From Bacteroides sp. 224 (lineage in GTDB: Bacteria; Bacteroidota; Bacteroidia; Bacteroidales; Bacteroidaceae), in the NCBI RefSeq assembly GCF_010500995.1, contig NZ_QVMK01000032.1, positions 22,200-86,199 on the forward strand: a stretch of 64,000 bases of DNA, read 5' to 3'. Positions 52,905 to 62,506 of the stretch are shown piece after piece. The notes beneath the pieces were generated by a model. It was not told where the DNA came from. It was given only the letters and a program-made list of their open reading frames with translations, and did no database searches. Position numbers and translations under genes: made by a program. How positions within the stretch are numbered: the first letter of the stretch is position 1; every line of letters begins with the position of its first letter.

Positions 52905-53436
52905 ACTCTAACTTTATTAAACCAAATACTGAATAGTTAATCATATCCATATAATTAGCATCTACTCCTTCGGATACTAACGTATTTCCGGATAAGCTTT
53001 CTATCTGTTTGGTACGATGAATTTTCATTAATATCAAATCTGTATACGAACTGATTCGCATGCTTCTCCAAGCTTCATCGTAATCATGATTTTTAATCAG
53101 CATTAATTCCAACGCTTCATGAGCGTATTTATCATACAATGCCAATGCTTCTTCATTACTGATATCGGCTGTTTCGGAGTAGTTCAGTGCCAATTGGATA
53201 AGCCCTACAATTCCGTAGTTAACAATGGCAATAAACTCGCCACGTATATCTTCTCCAACCAAGGAAACGCCCTTGGTTTCAATACTTCTAATACGATTTG
53301 CTTTGATAAATATCTGATCCGTAACAGATGCAGGACGTAATATACGCCACGCAGGACCATAATCATGAAGTTTTTTCGAGAATAAATCACGGCATTGTGC
53401 CATGACATGTTCAAATTGTTGCTTGGTATCTCTCAT
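52894..53436 (-). CDS. DUF1599 protein
   Basis: The 180-residue protein from the ATG at 53436 has two internal repeats: KLHDYGPAWRILRPASVTDQ and KNHDYDEAWRSMRISSYTDL, each followed by KxxRxxxIE. This is the DUF1599 pattern; the repeats resemble helical nucleotide-binding (MazG-like) units. Its function is unknown. It is the first gene of the tpiA-folE run. Confidence 0.88.
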   Translation of the reverse strand: MRDTKQQFEHVMAQCRDLFSKKLHDYGPAWRILRPASVTDQIFIKANRIRSIETKGVSLVGEDIRGEFIAIVNYGIVGLIQLALNYSETADISNEEALALYDKYAHEALELMLIKNHDYDEAWRSMRISSYTDLILMKIHRTKQIESLSGNTLVSEGVDANYMDMINYSVFGLIKLEFEG

Positions 53437-53487
53437 ATCCTTACAAATAGATTGCAAAGGTAGCAATAATTAAAGAACTATGAAAAA

Positions 53488-53520
53488 GAGGGCACTCTAA
53501 ATTATTATTAAAGTGCCCTC
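53488..53520 (-). terminator. Rho-independent terminator after the M23 peptidase gene
   Basis: On the minus strand GAGGGCACT pairs with AGTGCCCTC over an AT-rich loop and is followed by TTTTT. Confidence 0.85.
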
Positions 53521-53542
53521 TCCATTCAAGAATCAATTTTAT

Positions 53543-54421
53543 TTATGAACAGCGTAATACTTGTCCCAATCTGAGAACTGTTTTACGAGTTATTCTATTC
53601 AGTCTGCAAAGAGTATCAATGGAAACGCCTCGTTGTGCAGCGATTTTAGACAATGAGTCTCCGCTTTTCACCTTATGATACCTGATCACTCCGTCTCCAT
53701 CGGCTACCATCATACCGGATGCGCTTCTTCCTGCTCTCTTATTATACTTAAAGGTATAGGTATCTGCTACAATATCCTGCTTTTCGAAGTTGAACATGAG
53801 TGCCGGATTGATAGCTACCCCCAGAAAACGAGTTTCAAAGTGAAGATGCGATCCGTAAGAACGTCCGGTATTACCACCTAAACCGATTGGTTCTCCGGCT
53901 TTTACCAATTGATCTTCTGCTACCAGTTGCTTAGACAAGTGCCCGTATACTGTTTCAAGACCATTATCATGACGAATTACAATATACTTTCCGTATCCTT
54001 TGCGGCGCCCTTGATCTCTCACCATACGTATTTTACCATTAAAAGCGGCATAAATAGTATCTCCCACATACACTTTCACGTCTATACCATTATGCATTCT
54101 TCCTCTACGAGGACCGAATTTCGATGTAATGCGTGTACTGGGTGTAGGCATAGCAAAGCCTGTTAAATCAAAAGTATAACTTTCGGGCACAGTTGCTCCG
54201 GCATAGTTATGAACGGATGTTTGATTCCAACTGGGATATAGGTCAAAAGCGGGAAATTCCGATTGTTCGGCTTTTATAAGTTTTTGTAAAGCTAATGAAT
54301 CTACACTTTTAAGTTTTTTATCTATCGGTGCTTGTCGAGCTATTAAATCCTGCGAGAAAGCATTTACTCCTACAAATGCTGCCACAGCTATTAATCCGAC
54401 CTTAATACATTTAAAACTCAT
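53543..54421 (-). CDS. M23-family peptidoglycan endopeptidase with LysM
   Basis: The 292-residue protein from the ATG at 54421 has a signal peptide (MSFKCIKVGLIAVAAFVGVN), a LytM/M23 domain with HNGIDVKVYVGD and HLHFETRF (zinc His/Asp and catalytic His), and a C-terminal LysM (HKVKSGDSLSKIAAQRGV). It cleaves peptidoglycan cross-links in the periplasm. The longer frame to 54520 would overlap ndk and lacks a signal peptide at its start. Confidence 0.92.
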   Translation of the reverse strand: MSFKCIKVGLIAVAAFVGVNAFSQDLIARQAPIDKKLKSVDSLALQKLIKAEQSEFPAFDLYPSWNQTSVHNYAGATVPESYTFDLTGFAMPTPSTRITSKFGPRRGRMHNGIDVKVYVGDTIYAAFNGKIRMVRDQGRRKGYGKYIVIRHDNGLETVYGHLSKQLVAEDQLVKAGEPIGLGGNTGRSYGSHLHFETRFLGVAINPALMFNFEKQDIVADTYTFKYNKRAGRSASGMMVADGDGVIRYHKVKSGDSLSKIAAQRGVSIDTLCRLNRITRKTVLRLGQVLRCS

Positions 54422-54437
54422 TGGTTTATATTCTTCG

Positions 54438-54914
54438 TTATTCTTTAGGTTTATACTCATCGTCTGCATATATAAAGCCGGAAGTAGCATACGTATAATC
54501 AAAAATCTCTCCCGGTCCAAAAAATCTTTTTAGTTCTGCCGCTGCGGTTTCCACCGAATCAGAGGCATGAATAATATTTCTTTGCCCACTCATGCTGTAA
54601 TCTCCGCGAATAGTTCCCGGCAAGGCCTTTCTTCCGTTTGTAGCTCCGGCCAATGTTCTTACTACACTGATTGCTTCTAAGCCTTCATAACAGCAAACAA
54701 TAACTGGTGTAGCCATCATTGCTTTTTTTAGTTGCGGATAAAAAGGTTTATCTACCAAATGCGCATAATGTTCATCTAAAAGCTTATCTGTCAGTTGTAT
54801 CATCTTCATACCAGCCAACTGTAATCCTTTACGTTCGAAAATACTGGTAATCTCACCTACGAGACCTCTTTGAAGGGTTCCCGGTTTTAATATTATAAGT
54901 GTTCTTTCAAGCAT
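54438..54914 (-). CDS. ndk: Nucleoside diphosphate kinase
   Basis: This 158-residue protein starts MLERTLIILKPGTLQRGLVG and has catalytic His in NIIHASDSVETA. It balances nucleoside triphosphate pools. It lies 16 bases before the peptidase gene. Confidence 0.96.
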   Translation of the reverse strand: MLERTLIILKPGTLQRGLVGEITSIFERKGLQLAGMKMIQLTDKLLDEHYAHLVDKPFYPQLKKAMMATPVIVCCYEGLEAISVVRTLAGATNGRKALPGTIRGDYSMSGQRNIIHASDSVETAAAELKRFFGPGEIFDYTYATSGFIYADDEYKPKE

Positions 54915-54965
54915 GGCACAACTGATTTTTAAGGGTTTAGTTTGTATTTTTATTCAAAATTCTTT

Positions 54966-54973
54966 CAAAGATA
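54966..54973 (-). promoter_or_regulatory. -7 box of ndk
   Basis: The minus strand reads TATCTTTG 52 bases before the ATG. Confidence 0.5.
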
Positions 54974-55064
54974 ATATTTACATCCGATAAAAGCCCTTAA
55001 TTCTTAACTTTTTTTCTATCTATTGGGTGAACAAAATGAAAAAATAACAATTGAGGGTCTTATT

Positions 55065-57164
55065 TTAACTAATAGCCGCCCAATTTACATGAGTTTTGCG
55101 AAGAGATTTCAACTGACGCCATAAGATCTCATTCTCAGGTAATTGACCGGTAGGATCTCGGTCAACAACAGCTTGTGCTATCTCGCGTACATACTGCAAT
55201 AACTGACTGTCTCTTGCCAAATCTGCTATCTTTAAATCGAAAGCAATACCACTTTGTTGAGTTCCTTCCAAATCTCCGGGGCCACGTAATTTCAAATCGG
55301 CTTCGGCAATTTCAAAGCCGTCATTGGTGCGAACCATTATTTCTAATCGCTTTCGGGTATCTTCGGCCAATTTATAGCTTGTTACCAGTACACAATAAGA
55401 CTGTTCTGCTCCACGCCCCACTCGTCCGCGAAGCTGATGCAATTGAGACAACCCAAAACGTTCGGCATTCTCAATGATCATTACCGAGGCATTGGGCACG
55501 TTCACCCCTACCTCTATTACGGTAGTGGCTACCATGATTTGAGCTTCTCCGGCCACAAACAGTTGCATCTGAGCATCTTTCTCTGCTGCTTTCATTTTGC
55601 CATGTACTTTGCAAACCTTGTAACCGGGAAATTCCGCACAGATATGTTCGTACCCTTCTTCCAGGTTCTTAATATCAATTTTTTCACTCTCCTTAATCAG
55701 TGGATAGACAATATACACCTGATGTCCTTTTTCTACTTCTTTACTCACAAATTTATAAAGACTTTCCCGCCTGTTATCAAATTGGTGAATCGTACTTATC
55801 GGTTTTCTTCCGGGGGGCAGTTCATCTATCACCGAAACATCCAGATCGCCATATAAAGTCATGGCTAATGTCCTGGGGATTGGGGTTGCCGTCATCACCA
55901 GTATATGAGGCGGTTGTACATTTTTGCTCCATAAACGGGCACGTTGCGCAACTCCAAACCGGTGTTGCTCGTCAATCACAACCAGACCCAATGAAGAGAA
56001 GTTGACAGTATCTTCCAGCACCGCATGGGTACCTATCAATATCTTTATATCTTTAGTTAGCAAACCATCATGAATGGCTTCCCTTTTCTTTCCTTTTATG
56101 GAGCCGGTCAATAACTCTACCCGAATATCCATTCCAAACAATAGTTCCTTAATTGTTTCGAAGTGCTGATTGGCAAGTATTTCCGTTGGAGCCATCATAC
56201 ACGCCTGAAAACCATTATCAAGTGCTATGAGCATGCTCATTAATGCAACCAGTGTTTTACCACTACCTACATCTCCCTGAAGCAGTCGATTCATTTGTTT
56301 GCCCGAGCCTACATCTCTCCGAATTTCTTTTAACACTCTCTTTTGTGCACCCGTAAGCTGAAAAGGCAGATTCCTTTCATAGAAAGTATTAAATACATCT
56401 CCTACCGTTTCAAATACATACCCCCGATATTTCTGTTGCCGATCCTTGGCATAACGCAGAATGTTAAGTTGCACATAAAACAGTTCCTCAAATTTAAGTC
56501 TGTATTGAGCTTTTCTAAGTAATTCGGGGTTTACGGGAAAGTGAATATTCTTCAAAGCCTCTGTTAAAGGCATGAGATGATGCTCCGCTATAATATGAGG
56601 AGGTAAGGTTTCCGGCAAAGGCTGCTGAAGCAATTGAACTACCGAAGCCATCATCTTTTCGAGAGCGTGTGAGTTCAAAAAGCTTCGCTTCATCTTCTCG
56701 GTAGTATTATAATAAGGTTGCATCCCCATGGTCGATAACGACAAGGAAGAAGGATCGTCTATATCCGGATGTGCCACATTAATACGTCCATTAAAGACTG
56801 TGGGTTTACCAAATATAATGTACTCCTGATGCAGTTTATACTTACCTGTTATGTATTTTATTCCCTGAAACCATACCAAGTCTACGACTCCCGTCCTATC
56901 AGAAAAGTGGGCTATTAGCCTTCTTGCTCTTCCTTCGCCAATGGTTTCGAATCCTAAAATGGTTCCTTTAAGTTGGATGTATGGCATATTGCCATCTATC
57001 TCGTGAATATAATAGATGCGACTTCGGTCTACATACTTATAAGGAAAATAATAGAGTAAGTCATGAAGGGAGAAAATTTCCAGTTCTTTATTTAATACTG
57101 TAGCTTTCTGAGGACCTACGCCTGATAGGTATTTTATGTCACGGGTAGTCAGATCGAACATCAT
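55065..57164 (-). CDS. recG: ATP-dependent DNA helicase RecG
   Basis: This 699-residue protein has an N-terminal wedge/OB domain, then Walker A GDVGSGKTLVA, DEQHRFGVAQRARL (motif II), MTATPIPRTLA and QLRGRVGRG. It remodels stalled forks and Holliday junctions. Its start overlaps the ispD stop. Confidence 0.96.
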   Translation of the reverse strand: MMFDLTTRDIKYLSGVGPQKATVLNKELEIFSLHDLLYYFPYKYVDRSRIYYIHEIDGNMPYIQLKGTILGFETIGEGRARRLIAHFSDRTGVVDLVWFQGIKYITGKYKLHQEYIIFGKPTVFNGRINVAHPDIDDPSSLSLSTMGMQPYYNTTEKMKRSFLNSHALEKMMASVVQLLQQPLPETLPPHIIAEHHLMPLTEALKNIHFPVNPELLRKAQYRLKFEELFYVQLNILRYAKDRQQKYRGYVFETVGDVFNTFYERNLPFQLTGAQKRVLKEIRRDVGSGKQMNRLLQGDVGSGKTLVALMSMLIALDNGFQACMMAPTEILANQHFETIKELLFGMDIRVELLTGSIKGKKREAIHDGLLTKDIKILIGTHAVLEDTVNFSSLGLVVIDEQHRFGVAQRARLWSKNVQPPHILVMTATPIPRTLAMTLYGDLDVSVIDELPPGRKPISTIHQFDNRRESLYKFVSKEVEKGHQVYIVYPLIKESEKIDIKNLEEGYEHICAEFPGYKVCKVHGKMKAAEKDAQMQLFVAGEAQIMVATTVIEVGVNVPNASVMIIENAERFGLSQLHQLRGRVGRGAEQSYCVLVTSYKLAEDTRKRLEIMVRTNDGFEIAEADLKLRGPGDLEGTQQSGIAFDLKIADLARDSQLLQYVREIAQAVVDRDPTGQLPENEILWRQLKSLRKTHVNWAAIS

Positions 57165-57823
57165 AGAATGGCACTGGCTATTTTCAAATCAAAAGGAGTG
57201 GTTATTTTAATGTTTTCCCGATTTCCTTCGGTCAGGTAAACGGTTTCACCCATAGCTTCTACAACTGAGGCATCGTCTGTAAAGAAGGGGGTGTACGTTT
57301 GTGTATAAGCTTGTTTCAACAATCCGCAGTCAAATACCTGAGGGGTTTGAACTAATTTATATTCGTTGCGATCTACTGTTTCACTCCCGGCAGGAGCAAC
57401 TTTCCGCATAGTTTCCACCACATCCACCACAGGAATAACGGCTTTATGCTCTGTTGCTTTTTGATAACAGGTTGCAATTACTTCCTGAGATACCAGCGGA
57501 CGAACGCCGTCATGTACCCCGACAATTCCGTCATCTTCTACAAAAGTCAACCCGTTCTTCACGGAATGAAATCGGGTTTCTCCCCCGTTCACGATTCGAT
57601 GAGGAATCGTAAATGCTTGTTCCGCACACAATTGTTTCCAGTAAGACTGTTGATCGGGAGGCAGTACTAAAATAATATCTATCCGAGAATCATATCGATA
57701 GAAAGCCTCCAAGGTATGCATCAATACAGCCCTGCCATCGCCGACGGGAAGAAACTGCTTGGGAAGTTCACTCCCCATGCGCATTCCCTTCCCACCGGCA
57801 ACAATCAAAGCATATTTTTTCAT
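57161..57823 (-). CDS. ispD: 2-C-methyl-D-erythritol 4-phosphate cytidylyltransferase
   Basis: This 220-residue protein has the IspD signature IVAGGKGMRMGSELPKQFLP and VHDGVRPLVS. It performs the third step of the non-mevalonate isoprenoid pathway. It lies five bases after the DJ-1-like gene and overlaps recG. Confidence 0.95.
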   Translation of the reverse strand: MKKYALIVAGGKGMRMGSELPKQFLPVGDGRAVLMHTLEAFYRYDSRIDIILVLPPDQQSYWKQLCAEQAFTIPHRIVNGGETRFHSVKNGLTFVEDDGIVGVHDGVRPLVSQEVIATCYQKATEHKAVIPVVDVVETMRKVAPAGSETVDRNEYKLVQTPQVFDCGLLKQAYTQTYTPFFTDDASVVEAMGETVYLTEGNRENIKITTPFDLKIASAIL

Positions 57824-57827
57824 GAAG

Positions 57828-58379
57828 TTATCGTTTTATACACATGGCTTCTTCCAGTTCCGCCACCTTTTCTTTACCTACAAGGGCTTCCACAATAGCA
57901 AGTGCAAAGTCCATCGCACCGCCGGGGCCAATTGCTGTAATGATATTACCATCTACTACTACTTGTTCTCCGGTACATTCAGCACCTTCCAGATATTGTT
58001 CAAAACCCGGATAACAGGTTGCTTTCTTACCTTTCAAAAGACCAAGTTTACCCAATACCATTGGAGCAGCACAAATAGCTGTCATCGGCTTGCCTGTCTT
58101 TATGAAGTTGAGAATCAGGTTTCTTAATCCTTCATGGTTACTCAATGTAGCAGCACCGGGCATACCGCCGGGCAATACCAAAGCATCCGCATCACTGTAG
58201 TCATGATCTTCAAAGAAGGAATCGCAAACAATCGGAACATCATGTGCACCTGTTACGGTTTCTTTTTCGGTAACAGTCACCATTTCTACATTCAGATTGG
58301 CACGTTTCAACACATCAACGGTGGTGAGAGCTTCTATTTCTTCAAAGCCATCCGCAAAAAACATATAAACTGTAGTCAT
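57828..58379 (-). CDS. DJ-1/PfpI family protein
   Basis: This 183-residue protein has the nucleophile elbow AICAAPMVLG (Cys near 99), Glu in FADGFEEIEAL and GGMPGA. The bacterial YajL/DJ-1 subgroup acts in oxidative or carbonyl stress and protein deglycation. It lies between tonB- and ispD-like genes. Confidence 0.92.
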   Translation of the reverse strand: MTTVYMFFADGFEEIEALTTVDVLKRANLNVEMVTVTEKETVTGAHDVPIVCDSFFEDHDYSDADALVLPGGMPGAATLSNHEGLRNLILNFIKTGKPMTAICAAPMVLGKLGLLKGKKATCYPGFEQYLEGAECTGEQVVVDGNIITAIGPGGAMDFALAIVEALVGKEKVAELEEAMCIKR

Positions 58380-58438
58380 ATTATAATTTAGAATTAAGAA
58401 TTATGAATTAAGAATTTATACATACACTACTATAAGAA

Positions 58439-59266
58439 TCATTTCAGATTGAAGTAATAAGTAATAGTACCTGTTTGGTTATTCAATCCTTCTACAGTAT
58501 TAAATCTCGCTTTCTTCGCAGCATCTTCAGCAGCTTTGCGAAGGGTTGCGTTTACGGTATTTGTTTGGGGGTTGATGTTTGTAGTTACCACGTATCCGCT
58601 TGGGTTTACTGTAATGGTTACTACTACTTTTCCCTCTTCTTGCACACTGTAGGTAGGCTTAGGTAGTCCTCCTTCACCTAATGAACGTCCTCCTAAATCA
58701 AATGTACCATATCCTCCGGTTCCGGCAGTTGCACCTGTAGGAGCGTTTCCGGTAGGACTTCCAACCGTTCCTTTACCCTCAGTTTCTCCTTTATCGCTCA
58801 TTTGCGCGCCTTTTTGCAAAGCTCCTGCCACTCTTTTTGCAGCAGCCTCGGCAGCGGCTTTACGCTCCCGTTCGGCCTTTTCTTCGGCAAGTTTACGCGC
58901 TTCTTTCGCTTTCTCGGCTTCTGTTTTCTCGGGTTTCTTTGTCTTTTCTTTTTTAGGCTCGGTCTTGGGTTTAATGGTTACTGTTTTCTCATCGGTCTGG
59001 GTAATCAGGTCTTGTTCAACAGCGGGTTGAGGTTTAGGCGGAGCTACTGCCTCTTGGGGAGCTTGTACTTCTACATCTACCAACGAAGAGGGGTCGAAAC
59101 CTCCGTAGGCATCAGTTGTATTACCCATCATAACAGGTATTCCACTTTCTTCTTCCTTTTCGGGTATTCTAAAACTTATCAGGAACAAGAGGGCAATAAT
59201 AACTACGTGCACCAAAAGCGCACCCAACAATCCTGTATATTTACCCTTCTTTTTCTCGTTCATCAT
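58439..59266 (-). CDS. TonB-like energy transducer
   Basis: This 275-residue protein has one N-terminal membrane helix (about 12-34), a Pro/Lys/Glu-rich spacer of ~110 residues, a Gly/Thr region and a C-terminal domain (VVVTITVNPSGYVVTTNINP ... KKARFN). The start overlaps the exbD stop by four bases. It links the inner-membrane proton motor to outer-membrane receptors. Confidence 0.9.
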   Translation of the reverse strand: MMNEKKKGKYTGLLGALLVHVVIIALLFLISFRIPEKEEESGIPVMMGNTTDAYGGFDPSSLVDVEVQAPQEAVAPPKPQPAVEQDLITQTDEKTVTIKPKTEPKKEKTKKPEKTEAEKAKEARKLAEEKAERERKAAAEAAAKRVAGALQKGAQMSDKGETEGKGTVGSPTGNAPTGATAGTGGYGTFDLGGRSLGEGGLPKPTYSVQEEGKVVVTITVNPSGYVVTTNINPQTNTVNATLRKAAEDAAKKARFNTVEGLNNQTGTITYYFNLK

Positions 59267-59682
59267 TTACGACTTTCGGGCGGACGGGTAGCCAGCACCA
59301 TTTTAAACTGATTTTCGTTTGCTATGTTCAACACATTCACAATCTCTTTATATGGAACCGTTTCGTCTGCATACAAAGCTATATACATTTCCGGTTCTCT
59401 GGTAGCACAACTTTGCAGGAAGCCTGCCAGTTCCGATAGTTGAATTACCTGTTCCTTCTCATTACCGAAGGCGGCATAGTAGGTCAGTTCTTTATCTATA
59501 ACCACCCGTGTCAGTGGTTTGGCAGAGGTTTGCTGCTTTCCCTGTGGCAATAATATTTTAATTGCATTGGGAGATACCACAGTTGATGTAATCATAAAGA
59601 AAATCAGTAACAGAAAGATTACATCAGTCATAGATGCCATGCTGAAGTTGGGTGATATTTTATTTCTTCGTTTTAAAGCCAT
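59263..59682 (-). CDS. ExbD/TolR-type biopolymer transport protein
   Basis: This 139-residue protein has one membrane helix (about 17-38) with the conserved Asp in SMTDVIFLLLIFFM and a periplasmic domain. Together with the ExbB-like protein it forms the motor that powers TonB. Confidence 0.92.
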   Translation of the reverse strand: MALKRRNKISPNFSMASMTDVIFLLLIFFMITSTVVSPNAIKILLPQGKQQTSAKPLTRVVIDKELTYYAAFGNEKEQVIQLSELAGFLQSCATREPEMYIALYADETVPYKEIVNVLNIANENQFKMVLATRPPESRK

Positions 59683-59765
59683 ATTTATTTGAATTTTGAA
59701 TGATGAATGATGAATTTTAAATGAGGCTTCACCTTAATTAAAAATTAAAAATTCACAATTAAAAA

Positions 59766-60476
59766 TTATTTCACCGGTTCATTCAACAAATCCATGAAAG
59801 CCATTGTCTTTGCTTCCATCTTATTTACTACCCCATCAACCAAAGTAACCAGATAGTTATAAGCAAACATGGCAATGATGCCTACAATCAAACCTCCCAC
59901 GGTGGTGATCATGGCTTCGTAGATACCTCCTGAGAGTAAAGTGATGTCGATATTGTTACCTGCATTGGCCATTTCATAGAAGGCACGCACCATACCGGTT
60001 ACTGTACCTAAGAATCCAATCATCGGAGCACCTCCTGCAATGGTTGCCATGATGGTTAACCCTTTTTCGAGTTTGGCCACTTCAAAGTTTCCTACATTTT
60101 CGATGGCAGCCTGTACATCATTGATCGGACGACCTAAGCGGCTGATTCCTTTTTCAATCATACGGGCAGAAGGTGTATTCATAGTTCGGCAGTAATTAAG
60201 TGCCGATTTTATTTCGCCTCCCATAATGTAGTCTTTGATCTTCTCCATAAACATAGGATCTTCTTTTCCTGCTTTCCGAATTACATAGATACGTTCAAAC
60301 AGGATATAAAAGCACAATAGAGAGAGAGCAGCGAGTATCACCATGATCCACCCGCCCTTGAGGGCCATATCAAACAGATTCATACTTTCTTCTGTAACAG
60401 GAGTCAGTACGGGGTTGGCTGTAGCCAATGAGTCAGCCAGTGTTTCGGCTCCCTGAGCCATTTGCATCAAATTCAT
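59766..60476 (-). CDS. ExbB/TolQ/MotA-type proton channel protein
   Basis: This 236-residue protein has three membrane helices (about 38-60, 135-160, 170-195) with GGAPMIGFLGTVTGMVRAF and GLIVGIIAMFAYNYL, as in ExbB. It overlaps pdxJ by four bases at the start. Confidence 0.93.
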   Translation of the reverse strand: MNLMQMAQGAETLADSLATANPVLTPVTEESMNLFDMALKGGWIMVILAALSLLCFYILFERIYVIRKAGKEDPMFMEKIKDYIMGGEIKSALNYCRTMNTPSARMIEKGISRLGRPINDVQAAIENVGNFEVAKLEKGLTIMATIAGGAPMIGFLGTVTGMVRAFYEMANAGNNIDITLLSGGIYEAMITTVGGLIVGIIAMFAYNYLVTLVDGVVNKMEAKTMAFMDLLNEPVK

Positions 60477-61189
60477 TTACGAAGACAATTTTTATATTCT
60501 TGAATTGTTTTTTCTAATCCCAGATACAGTGCATCGCTAATCAGTGCATGACCAATGGATACCTCGTCCAGCCACGAAATCTGCTCAAACAGATAGCGCA
60601 GGTTTTCCAAACTTAAATCGTGCCCGGCATTTAATCCCATGCCCAATTTTCGGACGGCTTTGGCAGCCTCCACAAACGGCGCAATGGCTGCTTCGGGATT
60701 TTTCGGATAAAGAGTAGCATAAGGCTCGGTATAAAGTTCTACTCTATCGGCACCTGCTTTCGCGGCATATTCTACCATCTCAACATTGGCATCTACAAAA
60801 ACAGAAGTACGAATACCTGCATTTTTAAATTCATCGAGTATTTCAGTTAAGAATGTCAGATTCGTTTTAGTATCCCATCCTGCATTGGAAGTAATTTGTG
60901 TAGGAGAATCGGGTACAAGAGTCACCTGATTGGGCTTCGCCTTCAATACTAAATCAATAAAATCCTTATCGGGGTATCCTTCAATATTAAACTCAGTTTT
61001 GAGTAACGGACGCAGTTCATAAACATCTGCACGTTTAATATGCCTTTCGTCGGGGCGAGGATGTACGGTAATGCCTTCTGCTCCAAATTGTTCGCAATCT
61101 AAAGCTACTTTCACTACATTGGGAGTATTTGCTCCACGGGCATTACGAAGTGTAGCCACTTTATTTATATTTACACTCAATTTAGTCAT
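60473..61189 (-). CDS. pdxJ: Pyridoxine 5'-phosphate synthase
   Basis: This 238-residue TIM barrel starts MTKLSVNINKVATLRNARG. It has the catalytic HPRPDERHI, then VELYTEPYA and GLNAGHDLSLENL. It condenses deoxyxylulose phosphate and aminoacetone phosphate in vitamin B6 synthesis. It is divergent from nadK. Confidence 0.96.
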   Translation of the reverse strand: MTKLSVNINKVATLRNARGANTPNVVKVALDCEQFGAEGITVHPRPDERHIKRADVYELRPLLKTEFNIEGYPDKDFIDLVLKAKPNQVTLVPDSPTQITSNAGWDTKTNLTFLTEILDEFKNAGIRTSVFVDANVEMVEYAAKAGADRVELYTEPYATLYPKNPEAAIAPFVEAAKAVRKLGMGLNAGHDLSLENLRYLFEQISWLDEVSIGHALISDALYLGLEKTIQEYKNCLRK

Positions 61190-61346
61190 TTCTATCTATA
61201 ATAAACAATAATAGATTATTCCATAAAATTCAAAACGGTTTCTCAGTGATGCAAATGTACTTCTTTCTGTCATATTATCCTAAATAATTTCTATAATCAT
61301 GGTTAACTCTTTATTCCCCAAATTGCTCATCTCAGAAAAAAAGCCC

Positions 61347-61377
61347 ACATTTGTATCTATTAAATATGTACAAATGT
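61347..61377. promoter_or_regulatory. Inverted repeat in the pdxJ-nadK intergenic region
   Basis: ACATTTGTA (61347-61355) and TACAAATGT (61369-61377) are perfect complements spaced 13 bases, 17 bases before the nadK ATG and 158 before pdxJ. It may be an operator or promoter element; TTTG words inside fit a -33. Confidence 0.45.
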
Positions 61378-61393
61378 ATTTTGATAATTTTCG

Positions 61394-62269
61394 ATGATGA
61401 AGTTTGCTATATTTGGAAATACCTATCAAGCTAAAAAGTCTGCCCACATTGAAACCTTATTCAGGTTACTCAAAGAGCTGGATAGCGAAGTTTATATCTG
61501 CAAAGACTTTTACCGATTCCTCACTACCGAGTCTAAGCTTACCATTAATGCTAATGGCCTTTTTGAAGGAGATGACTTCGATGCCGATATGGTTATCAGC
61601 ATAGGAGGCGACGGAACGTTTCTGAAAGCAGCCAATCGGGTGGGTAAAAAGAACATTCCTATCCTGGGCATAAATACAGGTCGTTTAGGCTTCCTGGCCG
61701 ACATAGCTCCTGAGGAGATTGAAACCACCATCATAGATATTCATCGTAATCACTATAAAATAGAAGAACGCAGCGTCTTAGAACTGGAGTGTGATGATAA
61801 ACGGCTCCAAATGCGACCGTATGCACTCAATGAAATAGCCATTCTAAAGCGAGACAGCTCTTCTATGATTACCATTCATACCGCAATCAACGATCATTAC
61901 CTGACTACCTATCAGGCCGATGGTTTAATTATTTCCACTCCCACCGGTTCTACGGCATACTCATTAAGTGTAGGCGGCCCTATTATTGTGCCGCAATCTA
62001 ACACCATTGCCATTACGCCTGTTGCTCCGCATAGTTTAAATATGCGTCCTATAGTAATAAGAGATGATTGGGAAATTACCTTGGAGGTAGAAAGCCGCAG
62101 CCACCACTTCCTGGTTGCCATCGACGGACGTAGCGAAACCTGCAAAGAAAGTAACCGCCTGGCCATTCGCAAAGCCGATTATACCATCAAGGTAGTAAAA
62201 CGCTATGAGCAGGATTTCTTTAGCACACTACGCAATAAGATGATGTGGGGGGCGGATGGAAGGAGATGA
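61394..62269 (+). CDS. nadK: NAD kinase
   Basis: This 291-residue protein has GGDGTFLKAA (71-80), NTGRLGFLAD and the NE motif ALNEIAILKR, with the glycine-rich TPTGSTAYSLS. It phosphorylates NAD to NADP. It is divergent to pdxJ; palindrome array 5 follows the stop codon. Confidence 0.96.
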   Translation: MMKFAIFGNTYQAKKSAHIETLFRLLKELDSEVYICKDFYRFLTTESKLTINANGLFEGDDFDADMVISIGGDGTFLKAANRVGKKNIPILGINTGRLGFLADIAPEEIETTIIDIHRNHYKIEERSVLELECDDKRLQMRPYALNEIAILKRDSSSMITIHTAINDHYLTTYQADGLIISTPTGSTAYSLSVGGPIIVPQSNTIAITPVAPHSLNMRPIVIRDDWEITLEVESRSHHFLVAIDGRSETCKESNRLAIRKADYTIKVVKRYEQDFFSTLRNKMMWGADGRR

Positions 62270-62286
62270 AAGGTTAAACTAAAGCA

Positions 62287-62362
62287 TTCGGCTCATTTCT
62301 CTACCTTATTTGGCTCATTCCGGCTCAATTATGAGCCGAATTTCTTATTTTTGTGAGCCGAA
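62287..62362. repeat. Period-22 palindrome array 5
   Basis: TTCGGCTCA (62287), TTTGGCTCA (62309) and the inverted forms TGAGCCGAA (62332, 62354) are 22 bp apart, with a complete palindrome CGGCTCAATTATGAGCCG in the middle. It starts 17 bases after the nadK stop. Confidence 0.85.
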
Positions 62363-62506
62363 TAAATAAGAATATGGAAAATAGAAAACTATATTGTACA
62401 GTTGAGAAAAGAATCGACTTTTCTTCTCTTTAATAAGTAGATGAGAGTTAACCATGCGGCACATACCTCATAGTTAACTCTCAACTAAAAAAGCTCTCAG
62501 CTTTTT

